From contig CATWUX010000044.1 in NCBI GenBank assembly GCA_958354085.1, positions 1 through 15,032 of the forward strand: a stretch of 15,032 bases of DNA, given 5' to 3'. The position numbers were made by a program, and so were the translations under genes. Under the pieces are notes generated by a model. It saw only the letters and a program-made list of their open reading frames with translations. It was not told the DNA's origin and searched no databases. Shown here piece after piece: positions 7,580-13,812 of this stretch (position 1 is the stretch's first letter; the number at the start of each line of letters is the position of its first letter). This DNA is from an uncultured Oscillospiraceae bacterium (GTDB taxonomy: Bacteria; Bacillota; Clostridia; Oscillospirales; Acutalibacteraceae).

Positions 7580-8770
7580 TTATCCTACGTCCGTCCAGCC
7601 GGTGATGCCGCACAAGAACGTGGTCAGCTGATCCGCCATACGCTCGTGAGTTTTCTGTCCGGGATGCCCATGCTGACCAATCGGCTCATCCGGGTAAGAC
7701 GGTTCCATCGGAAGGAAATACAGATTCGTCTCTCCCTGCGCATTCAGCTTTTCCACCATCTCCCGAATCACGCCGGTATAACTGGCGCTGCCCATCACGC
7801 CGTATGTCCAAACGATGACCGCATCCGGATACTTCTCCCGGATAAAACGAATCATACGTGCGGCATTGGCTTTGAAAGTGTCCGGCGGATTGCCCTGTCC
7901 CACATCGTTTGTTCCCAAAGCGATAACCACGACTTCCGGTACATAAGCGGTAAAATCGCAGTCAATATTGTTGAACATATCCTCCTGCATATAATGCGGC
8001 AGCAATGCATAGGGCTTGTTTTCCGCATTTCCCACGCCAATACCGCTGATGGCGATCACTTGCAGCTCCGCATTCAGCCGTTCAGCGGTCATCACCGCAT
8101 AGGAATTCGCACCGTCCTGCCATTTTGTTACCTCCTCGGTGTCGCTGCCGTCCCAAAGCGTTCCGTAACCGCAAGTGATGGAATCGCCCAATACCTGTAT
8201 GCGGTGTTTGGTCGTAACCGGTACCGTATACAGCTGTGCCTCATCGGAGAGGCGAACCCTTTTTATGTACACTGCGCCGGCATTACTCATCGTGCGTTTA
8301 AGCACTTTTACTGTATGTCGGACGCCTTCCTCCAAATCGTCCGCGATCGGATACCAACCGTCCTTTTCTACGCAGACAGCTATAGGCTCACGGTCGTCTA
8401 TGGTCACGGCCACGTAATTCAGGTTGTGTTCCTGATAAGCCGTGGCAGACAGCTCCAGCTCCAAAGATGAACCGGTGAAGGCAAAGGTAACGCCCGCGGC
8501 AACATTATAAAATCCGTAAGCCACTGTTTGCGCGTCCACATGATGCCGGCCGATAAACCGAACCGTCTTAGGCGTCACCGTAAATTCTGAAGATGTCAAT
8601 GTAATCTCTCCCTCTGTTTGTGTTGTGGAAATCGTTGTAGCTGTCTGAAAACCTGTAGTTTGCTTGCCGGATGTTGCATGATCGACGGAATCACCGCATG
8701 CAGTCAAAAATAGCGCCGGCAGCAACATCAAACCGAGAAAACGCCGTCGAACTCTGTCGATGTGCTTCAC
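7580..8770 (-). CDS. CE2-like acetyl esterase lipoprotein
   Basis: This 396-aa protein has a lipoprotein signal with a clear LTAC lipobox (Cys25) and a short Thr-rich tether. An N-terminal jelly-roll-like domain (about 62-178, starting VRFIGRHHVDAQTVAYG) comes before the SGNH domain (188-386). That pairing is the hallmark of carbohydrate esterase family 2, whose members deacetylate xylan and mannan. Key residues are Ser197 (LGDSITCGYG), Gly243/Gly245 (ISGIGVG), Asn288 (LGTND) and His369 (GHPGQKTH). The start is a GTG at 8770-8768, six bases after an AGGGGGG ribosome binding site. No better ATG exists before the signal peptide. It is the first gene of the minus-strand operon, reading away from the AraC-type regulator. 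It likely strips acetyl esters from the polymer so that other enzymes can cut it. Confidence 0.9.
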   Translation of the reverse strand: MKHIDRVRRRFLGLMLLPALFLTACGDSVDHATSGKQTTGFQTATTISTTQTEGEITLTSSEFTVTPKTVRFIGRHHVDAQTVAYGFYNVAAGVTFAFTGSSLELELSATAYQEHNLNYVAVTIDDREPIAVCVEKDGWYPIADDLEEGVRHTVKVLKRTMSNAGAVYIKRVRLSDEAQLYTVPVTTKHRIQVLGDSITCGYGTLWDGSDTEEVTKWQDGANSYAVMTAERLNAELQVIAISGIGVGNAENKPYALLPHYMQEDMFNNIDCDFTAYVPEVVVIALGTNDVGQGNPPDTFKANAARMIRFIREKYPDAVIVWTYGVMGSASYTGVIREMVEKLNAQGETNLYFLPMEPSYPDEPIGQHGHPGQKTHERMADQLTTFLCGITGWTDVG

Positions 8771-8812
8771 TCTTTACCCCCCTGTATTTTGCTTTCCTGT
8801 AATTCCCCATTT

Positions 8813-8822
8813 CGGTTAACCG
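8813..8822. promoter_or_regulatory. CGGTTAACCG palindrome, candidate operator
   Basis: A perfect 10-bp palindrome lies 43-52 bases upstream of the GTG of the esterase operon. A TATAGA-like -10 on the minus strand sits at 8841-8836, so the palindrome would be near the transcription start. A repressor or activator site is plausible. The length alone is weak evidence. Confidence 0.35.
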
Positions 8823-8835
8823 GAATGTTGCCTTT

Positions 8836-8841
8836 TCTATA
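8836..8841 (-). promoter_or_regulatory. Possible -10 of the esterase/surface-protein operon (no -35)
   Basis: On the minus strand TATAGA lies about 65 bases upstream of the GTG start. No TTGACA-like hexamer is found at the right distance (the position holds AGGAGT). A promoter with a missing -35 suits activator-dependent transcription, which would fit the divergent AraC-type gene. This is tentative. Confidence 0.3.
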
Positions 8842-8892
8842 ATTAAAAATTTTTGCACACTCCTCGATTTTTTTGGCTTTTTTCGTTTTTCA

Positions 8893-8921
8893 TTGACAAT
8901 AAAGGCAAAAACCGATATACT
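8893..8921 (+). promoter_or_regulatory. Sigma-A promoter of the AraC-family gene
   Basis: TTGACA (8893-8898), a 17-bp spacer and TATACT (8916-8921) form a near-consensus promoter on the plus strand. Transcription would begin near 8928, leaving a leader of about 127 nt before the regulator ATG at 9056. Confidence 0.85.
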
Positions 8922-9008
8922 GAATAATAATAAATTGTAGTAAGCAACCGATTATTTTTCCCATCCTGTTTTTTATTGTAGGCGGTTTCCCTTGCCTTTT
9001 CAATAGGG

Positions 9009-9038
9009 AATGTGACTATTTTATATTAAAATGTGACT
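9009..9038 (+). promoter_or_regulatory. Two AATGTGACT direct repeats spaced 21 bp, candidate regulator site
   Basis: AATGTGACT occurs at 9009-9017 and again at 9030-9038, exactly two helical turns apart and just before the regulator ribosome binding site. TGTGACTTT of the second copy recurs inverted at 9942-9950, ahead of the alpha-galactosidase promoter. AraC-family proteins often bind such phased direct repeats, so this may be an autoregulatory roadblock. Untested. Confidence 0.4.
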
Positions 9039-9055
9039 TTTTGAGAGGCGATTTT

Positions 9056-9922
9056 ATGCCATACCGTGAGCCTACCCTGTTTACCACGCAAGATGCAAAA
9101 AACCAATATCTGAATTTCCGTCACAGCGGCCGAGATACGTGCAATCCCGGATACTGCTACGGCCCCGCTGTGCGCCATTTTTATCTGATTCACTATGTGA
9201 TCAGCGGGAAAGGGCGCTATACCGCCGGCGGCAATACGTACCAATTAGGAAAAGGAGACGCCTTTATTATTTTCCCGAATGAGATAACCTCCTATATTGC
9301 AGACGAGCAGGATCCTTGGTCTTATTGTTTTTTCGCCTTTGACGGCGATGGATGTCCGGATATTCTGGCGCGTACGGCCTTCAGCAAGGACAACCTGACT
9401 ATCTCGCTGGATAATGATTCACTGATCGATCTGATTGAGGAAACCACGACCACACTTAATCACCCCATGCCTAATGCCGATTTGTATGCGCTGTCGCAGC
9501 TGCTGAAAATGCTGAAAATTTTTGCCGATCACGCACACCGGGGAGCCGCTGCCAAAGAGCCGCATATGCGCTCTTATGTACAGCAAATTTTAGATTATAT
9601 TCATTTTAACTATGCCAATGCATTGACCATTTCCGATATGGCCAATACGCTCTCCCTCAACCGCAGTTATTTTTACCGGATCTTCAAGGAAGAAACCGGG
9701 CTATCTCCCAGCGAATATCTCAACGGCTATCGTATCGACCGGGCCAGACAGCTGCTGAAGGATACCAATATGCCGATCGGTCAGATCGCCGTTTCTACCG
9801 GATTCAACACCTTTTCCTCTTTTTCCAGGTTGTTTCAGATTAAGTACGGTCAATCTCCCCGGGAATTCCGAAAAAGTTGTCGCGCCGGAGATGAAAAAGC
9901 ACATCCTCTCGGATCGGTCTAA
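9056..9922 (+). CDS. AraC-family transcriptional regulator
   Basis: This 288-aa protein has an N-terminal cupin-like ligand-binding half (about 10-100, including YVISGKGRYTAGG and LGKGDAFIIFP). A helical linker leads to a C-terminal AraC/XylS DNA-binding domain (about 172-273) with two helix-turn-helix units: LTISDMANTLSLNRSYFYRIF, and PIGQIAVSTGFNTFSSFSRLF followed by SPREFRK. The ATG at 9056 is chosen over the in-frame TTG at 9041 because AGAGG lies seven bases before it. The gene diverges from the esterase operon and precedes the alpha-galactosidase, so it most likely activates both when its sugar is present. The ligand is unknown; a galactose-containing oligosaccharide is a reasonable guess from the neighbour. 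Confidence 0.93.
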   Translation: MPYREPTLFTTQDAKNQYLNFRHSGRDTCNPGYCYGPAVRHFYLIHYVISGKGRYTAGGNTYQLGKGDAFIIFPNEITSYIADEQDPWSYCFFAFDGDGCPDILARTAFSKDNLTISLDNDSLIDLIEETTTTLNHPMPNADLYALSQLLKMLKIFADHAHRGAAAKEPHMRSYVQQILDYIHFNYANALTISDMANTLSLNRSYFYRIFKEETGLSPSEYLNGYRIDRARQLLKDTNMPIGQIAVSTGFNTFSSFSRLFQIKYGQSPREFRKSCRAGDEKAHPLGSV

Positions 9923-9941
9923 AGATATCCGGCCGCAACCG

Positions 9942-9974
9942 AAAGTCACAAAATGCAACATATTCGCAACATTC
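9942..9974. promoter_or_regulatory. Candidate activator region ahead of the alpha-galactosidase promoter
   Basis: AAAGTCACA (9942-9950) is the inverse of TGTGACTTT in the regulator leader. Two GCAACAT copies (9955-9961 and 9966-9972) follow, 11 bp apart, ending a few bases before the -35. GCAACATTC (9966-9974) recurs on the minus strand at 8831-8823 in the esterase-operon control region. The position suits an AraC-type activator. Each short match alone could be chance. Confidence 0.35.
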
Positions 9975-9978
9975 TGCG

Positions 9979-10007
9979 TTGACGCTTCTGCCGCTTTCTC
10001 CTATAAT
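9979..10007 (+). promoter_or_regulatory. Sigma-A promoter of the alpha-galactosidase gene
   Basis: TTGACG (9979-9984), a 17-bp spacer and TATAAT (10002-10007). Transcription would start near 10014, giving a leader of about 70 nt. The glycosidase can thus be expressed separately from the regulator. Confidence 0.85.
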
Positions 10008-10082
10008 AATTATAAATAAGCAATAACACGAGCTTTGAAATAGTCAGAACGATGTTTACTGCAGAAAAAAGGAGGCCCAGAT

Positions 10083-11234
10083 ATGGTGCAGAATGTTCCG
10101 CCCATGGGGTGGAATTCTTGGAATACCTACGGTGTTGAAATCAACGATAAGCTACTGTATGAATCCGCCGACGCGCTCGTCCGTTCAGGGCTGCGGGATT
10201 GCGGTTATCAATATGTGGTCATCGATGACGGTTGGTCGGAAAAACAGCGAAACGCTCAGCATAGGCTGGTTCCCGATCACACAAAATTCCCGGATGGCAT
10301 CAAAGCCGTCGCCGACTACGTACATAGTCAAGGCTTGAAACTGGGCATCTATTCCTGCGCCGGTGTTATGACCTGCGGCGGATATCCCGGCAGTTACGAA
10401 CACGAATTTTTGGACGCCGCCTCTTTTGCCGAATGGGGCGTTGATTTTCTGAAATACGACTATTGCTTTAAACCCGTCGATGATGTCGGTGCCTTGCTGT
10501 ACCGGCGCATGGGTACTGCTCTGGCTACCTGCGGCCGCGATATCGTTTTTAACGCCTGTTCATGGGGAGCTGACGAAACTGCGCAGTGGATCAAATCCAC
10601 CGGTGCGCATATGTGGCGTTCCACTGTGGACATTTTTGACACGTGGGAATCCATTAAGTCCTTAGCCAAACGCCAAAAGGATCTTTTTTCCTTCAACGGA
10701 CATGGCTGTTTCAACGATATGGACATGCTGGTCGTCGGCATGAACGGAAAAGGCAACGTTGGCTTGCAGGGCTGCTCTTTCACACAATACCGTACGCATT
10801 TCTCACTCTGGGCATTGTGCGGCTCTCCATTGGTAATCGGCTGCGACGTACGTAACATGAGTGACGAAACGCTTTCGATCCTCAGCAACCGGGATATCAT
10901 CGCGGTCAATCAGGATCCGGCCTATCATCAGGTGTTTCTGACCGGCGGTTGCCACGGTTTCGCAGGCGATTATGAAGATGACTGCTTCGGATTAGCCCGT
11001 ATGATGGAAAACGGCGATTTTGCCATCGGCCTTTTCAATCTGACCGATCAACCCAATAATTTGTATTTCACCATGGCCGGATTGGGACTCAATCGTTCCT
11101 GTGGGAAAAAGCTGCATCTTAAGAATCTGTGGACCGGCGAAACCGCGCACTCAGTGGATGGCTATTTCGCCGCCACGCTACCGGCCTATGATTGTCTGAT
11201 GCTGCGAGCCACTGTGGAGGACGAAGACGCATGA
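10083..11234 (+). CDS. GH27 alpha-galactosidase, cytoplasmic
   Basis: This 383-aa protein hydrolyses terminal alpha-linked galactose, as in galactomannan side chains or raffinose-type sugars. It starts with the family signature PPMGWNSWNTYG. VVIDDGW (D48, D49) follows, then LGIYSCAG. FLKYDYC carries the catalytic nucleophile D126, and MWRSTVDIFDTW the acid/base D183. NDMDMLVVG and the hallmark GSPLVIGCDVRNM follow, with a short C-terminal beta domain (about 280-378). It has the usual length of a bacterial GH27 without a lectin domain. No signal peptide is present, so it acts on imported oligosaccharides. AGGAGG lies seven bases before the ATG. Its stop overlaps the start of the next small gene by ATGA. 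Some GH27 members are alpha-N-acetylgalactosaminidases or isomaltodextranases; the overall pattern favours alpha-galactosidase. Confidence 0.93.
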   Translation: MVQNVPPMGWNSWNTYGVEINDKLLYESADALVRSGLRDCGYQYVVIDDGWSEKQRNAQHRLVPDHTKFPDGIKAVADYVHSQGLKLGIYSCAGVMTCGGYPGSYEHEFLDAASFAEWGVDFLKYDYCFKPVDDVGALLYRRMGTALATCGRDIVFNACSWGADETAQWIKSTGAHMWRSTVDIFDTWESIKSLAKRQKDLFSFNGHGCFNDMDMLVVGMNGKGNVGLQGCSFTQYRTHFSLWALCGSPLVIGCDVRNMSDETLSILSNRDIIAVNQDPAYHQVFLTGGCHGFAGDYEDDCFGLARMMENGDFAIGLFNLTDQPNNLYFTMAGLGLNRSCGKKLHLKNLWTGETAHSVDGYFAATLPAYDCLMLRATVEDEDA

Positions 11235-11452
11235 TTGTTTGCCATGCCTGCGGCACCACGCTGAGCAACGATGAAATTGCTTTGTTTCGCAAAATGGTAA
11301 ATAGACAAGCGGTTGAGTTTCTCTGTAAAACCTGTCTGGCCGAACATTTTTCCTGCGATGTGGAACTGTTGGATCAAAAAATTCAGCAGTTCCGCAATAA
11401 TGGTTGCTTTTTATTTGCGCCCGTAGACTCTCGCCAATTTTCTGATCTGTAA
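11231..11452 (+). CDS. Small two-CxxC (zinc-ribbon-like) protein translationally coupled to the alpha-galactosidase
   Basis: This 73-aa protein carries CHAC at 4-7 and CKTC at 32-35, 24 residues apart, a pattern expected to bind one zinc ion. Further Cys residues stand at 42 and 59. The middle (EIALFRKMVNRQAVEFLC) is probably helical. The ATG at 11231 overlaps the TGA of the glycosidase gene (ATGA), so ribosomes likely reinitiate. The frame extends upstream to 11192 but only inside the glycosidase gene, so the short form is chosen. There is no signal peptide. No function is known to me; a small adaptor or RNA/protein-binding factor is possible. It is the last gene before a hairpin terminator. 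Confidence 0.8.
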   Translation: MIVCHACGTTLSNDEIALFRKMVNRQAVEFLCKTCLAEHFSCDVELLDQKIQQFRNNGCFLFAPVDSRQFSDL

Positions 11453-11470
11453 AACAAGTCATTTTTATAA

Positions 11471-11507
11471 AACAGGCCATCCGTACCAAAAGTACGAATG
11501 GCCTGTT
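11471..11507. terminator. Hairpin terminator between convergent genes
   Basis: AACAGGCCAT (11471-11480) plus CGTAC (11482-11486) pair with GTACG (11492-11496) plus ATGGCCTGTT (11498-11507), with one mismatch and a five-base CAAAA loop. On the minus strand the stem runs into GTTTTATAAAAAT, a fair U-tract, so it ends the 139-aa gene well. On the plus strand there is no T-run, though the stem is strong enough to slow readthrough. Confidence 0.8.
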
Positions 11508-11508
11508 G

Positions 11509-11928
11509 CTATACACCGGTCATCCACCAGTAGCCCACATATGCATCTGCGAGTTGCGCCACTACCAGCACCGAGTTCCACTCCTCCTGCATAATCATAG
11601 CCGCCTGAATGCTTTCCTCCGGAATGTCGGGAATCTCCCGTAAATAATCTGTAAAATAGAATCGCAATTTTTCCCAAAAGATGTGTGCGGAAACCAGTTG
11701 TTCTCCAAACGGTTCCCGGAACGTTTCCCATGACGGGATTTTCAGAGAAAGCCCGTGCTTCTCGGCGGATTCCCTCAGAAAATCAACGGTTCGCTGATAT
11801 TCCTGAAACACACAGGCATAGCCGAAATCCCCCAGCGTTTTGAATTCCTTCCGTTTGGCCGAAAAACTATAATAATCCGAATAAACGTTCACACAGGGAG
11901 TGTAGTTGGCGGTATAACGATATTCCAT
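11509..11928 (-). CDS. Hypothetical protein, 139 aa
   Basis: No family is recognised. The protein is rich in aromatic residues (many Tyr, Phe and Trp, ending YVGYWWMTGV). A beta-like N-terminus (MEYRYTANYTPCVNVYSDYY) leads into mostly helical sequence. It lacks a signal peptide and clear membrane segments, so it is probably cytoplasmic. AAAGGAGA lies about eight bases upstream of the ATG, and the stop abuts the terminator stem, both supporting a real gene. It stands alone between convergent and divergent neighbours and has no evident link to the sugar locus. A small immunity-type or horizontally acquired gene is possible but unsupported. Confidence 0.7.
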   Translation of the reverse strand: MEYRYTANYTPCVNVYSDYYSFSAKRKEFKTLGDFGYACVFQEYQRTVDFLRESAEKHGLSLKIPSWETFREPFGEQLVSAHIFWEKLRFYFTDYLREIPDIPEESIQAAMIMQEEWNSVLVVAQLADAYVGYWWMTGV

Positions 11929-12239
11929 ACTCGTTCTCCTTTTGATAAAAATTGTAACAATTCTATATTGTGGTTATTTATTGCAATAGATGCTCCTAAT
12001 ACACATGAAAAAATATCCTCTCCAGGTGTTTCCGAAGTAAACTATCATAGCGGTCAACATAACCGCCGCCACATACAGCAGCAACTGTTGCTTTCTCCGA
12101 GGTCTAAGTCATTCTCCGTTCTGCACGGAGCTTTCCACTCTTTCTTATTATATCCATATATTACCATAAAATATTTTGAAATATCAAGAAATGTTTTTAT
12201 CAATAAACATTAAATCTGGTGTTATGTTGTGTCAGCACC
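11929..12239. other. AT-rich intergenic stretch with small palindromes
   Basis: No convincing gene. It holds ATTGTAACAAT (a palindrome with central A, about 11951-11961), AGCAACTGTTGCT (12080-12092) and CTCCGT/ACGGAG (12114-12119/12125-12130) with a five-base loop. On the minus strand about 35 codons are open and end near 11999, without a usable start. They may be a relic of a lost gene or chance. Confidence 0.4.
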
Positions 12240-12268
12240 TTGTTATGGAGCGGAAGCTGTAATATAAT
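12240..12268 (+). promoter_or_regulatory. Sigma-A promoter of the transglutaminase-like lipoprotein gene
   Basis: TTGTTA (12240-12245), a 17-bp spacer and TATAAT (12263-12268). Transcription would start near 12275, giving a leader of about 50 nt. Confidence 0.75.
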
Positions 12269-12327
12269 ATAAATGCAACATAGGTAGCCAAAAACACCGT
12301 AAATCTATTATACGAGGAGCAATAAAG

Positions 12328-13689
12328 ATGAAACGCCTATTTTCTTTCATCGCCGCACTGCTCGTTGTTTGCAGCGCATTGACCGGGTGTGCAGGCAAAG
12401 CAGGCTCTTCTTCCGCATCTGATGAAGAAAGCATTGCAACGACTACTGCATCGCAAACAGGAACAACGTCAAGCACAACGGGAAATGAACCGAAAGAACC
12501 GCTTTTCCTTGAAACGCCGGGCGGCGCGGCGATTGTCGGAAAGATAAAAAAAGACGCGGACGGCTGGTATTTTGAACCCGAGCAGCCGCTGACAGTGAAA
12601 CTGACCTACTTCCCGGATAATCCCGAGCTTTTTGAAAATCTGACTCGCATCGCGATGTTTGGCGTGAGCGATGACGGCGTTAACAAAACCATTTATCAGG
12701 ACAACACCGTGACAATCCAGGGCATTCTTCAGAATTACCGCGGCGCCGGTACACTGTATTTTTACCCGTGCGTCGTGGAATGGGGCAAAACGGTGAAAAT
12801 TGGGTATGCCATGCCGGATTTGGATTATCCCTCGCCCGAACCGCCGACATACGATCCTTCTGTTCCGTTACCCGCCATTATGCAGCCTGTTATAAAGGAC
12901 GGACATTACGAATATAACCCGTACATTTTGACGAAAAACACGTTGGAGAACATGGGAAACAGCTTTGCGGACTTTTATATAGATTTTGTAGACGCGTGGC
13001 TTTCCTATAAAACAAGCTGCCCTTGTCCGGATAAGAACTACGCCGACATGCTTGCCCCTGTTCTATTCTACGAATTTCCTCTTTTCACGGCGGACGGCGA
13101 GTACGATATGCAAAACGGCTATGACGCGGGCACACAAACCCTGAACTGGAGTTATACGAGCAAAAGCAAAGCCGAGCATGACAAGCGGATTGCCGATTTT
13201 AAAGCAGCGGCCAATGCTTTTTTGAAAAACGTGAACCCCTCAGATTCGGAACAGCTCCGTGCGCAGGCTCTATATCACGCCTTCTGCACCTGCCAGACTT
13301 ACGATTATGAGGTTAAGGATTCAAGAGAACGCGTGGAGGCGTATTACGCCTATACCTTAAAGCGCGGTGTATGCATCACCTTCGCTTGCGCATTGTCACA
13401 GTTGTTGGCACAGATCGGCATTGAGGCGACGCTCGCCTCCGGCGATACCGCCCAAGGTGAATCGCACGCCTGGAATATTGTTACGCTCGACGGGAAGAAA
13501 TACTTTTGCGACAGTACATATGAGCTTACATGGCAAAACGGAACAGCCTATGCATATTTCGGGATGACCATGCAAGACCGTTTGGAGGACGGCAGCGGAT
13601 TTTCAAAAGACGGCATCTATATCGGCACATTCAATTCTCTTTCTGCTGACGAAGTTGTGCTTGCCGATCAAACACTGCAAATAAGATAA
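12328..13689 (+). CDS. Transglutaminase-like lipoprotein
   Basis: This 453-aa protein has a classic lipoprotein signal (LTGC, Cys21) and a Ser/Thr-rich tether (about 24-52). A beta-rich N-terminal part (about 60-175) and a Pro-rich spacer precede a helical region, then a papain-like transglutaminase-core domain (about 285-400). The triad is visible: Cys349 in KRGVCITFA, His380 in ESHAWNIV and Asp395 in YFCDSTYE. Bacterial members act as proteases, peptide hydrolases or cross-linkers; which applies here cannot be told. It faces the outside of the membrane. GAGGAGC lies about eight bases before the ATG. The gene has its own promoter and is followed by a strong hairpin, so it is monocistronic. 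It shares lipoprotein style with the sugar locus but no evident pathway. Confidence 0.88.
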   Translation: MKRLFSFIAALLVVCSALTGCAGKAGSSSASDEESIATTTASQTGTTSSTTGNEPKEPLFLETPGGAAIVGKIKKDADGWYFEPEQPLTVKLTYFPDNPELFENLTRIAMFGVSDDGVNKTIYQDNTVTIQGILQNYRGAGTLYFYPCVVEWGKTVKIGYAMPDLDYPSPEPPTYDPSVPLPAIMQPVIKDGHYEYNPYILTKNTLENMGNSFADFYIDFVDAWLSYKTSCPCPDKNYADMLAPVLFYEFPLFTADGEYDMQNGYDAGTQTLNWSYTSKSKAEHDKRIADFKAAANAFLKNVNPSDSEQLRAQALYHAFCTCQTYDYEVKDSRERVEAYYAYTLKRGVCITFACALSQLLAQIGIEATLASGDTAQGESHAWNIVTLDGKKYFCDSTYELTWQNGTAYAYFGMTMQDRLEDGSGFSKDGIYIGTFNSLSADEVVLADQTLQIR

Positions 13690-13697
13690 GATAAAAG

Positions 13698-13729
13698 AGG
13701 AGTGGCGCCGTTAATACGGCGCCACTCCT
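13698..13729. terminator. Perfect 13-bp hairpin terminator between convergent genes
   Basis: AGGAGTGGCGCCG (13698-13710) pairs fully with CGGCGCCACTCCT (13717-13729) around a TTAATA loop. On the minus strand it is followed by CTTTTATCTTATC, a T-rich tail. On the plus strand a T-run (CTTTTT) comes only 15 bases later. It probably serves both flanking genes. Confidence 0.85.
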
Positions 13730-13812
13730 GCATAAAACCCAATCTTTTTAGTACGACCTGTTGATTCTGAGATAGTGAATTGGAACAGTTTACAGAGGAA
13801 TTAAAATTACAC

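Noticed and set aside
9041..9055. TTG start for the AraC-family regulator
   Set aside because: The ATG at 9056 has a well-placed AGAGG; the TTG would lie before that site.
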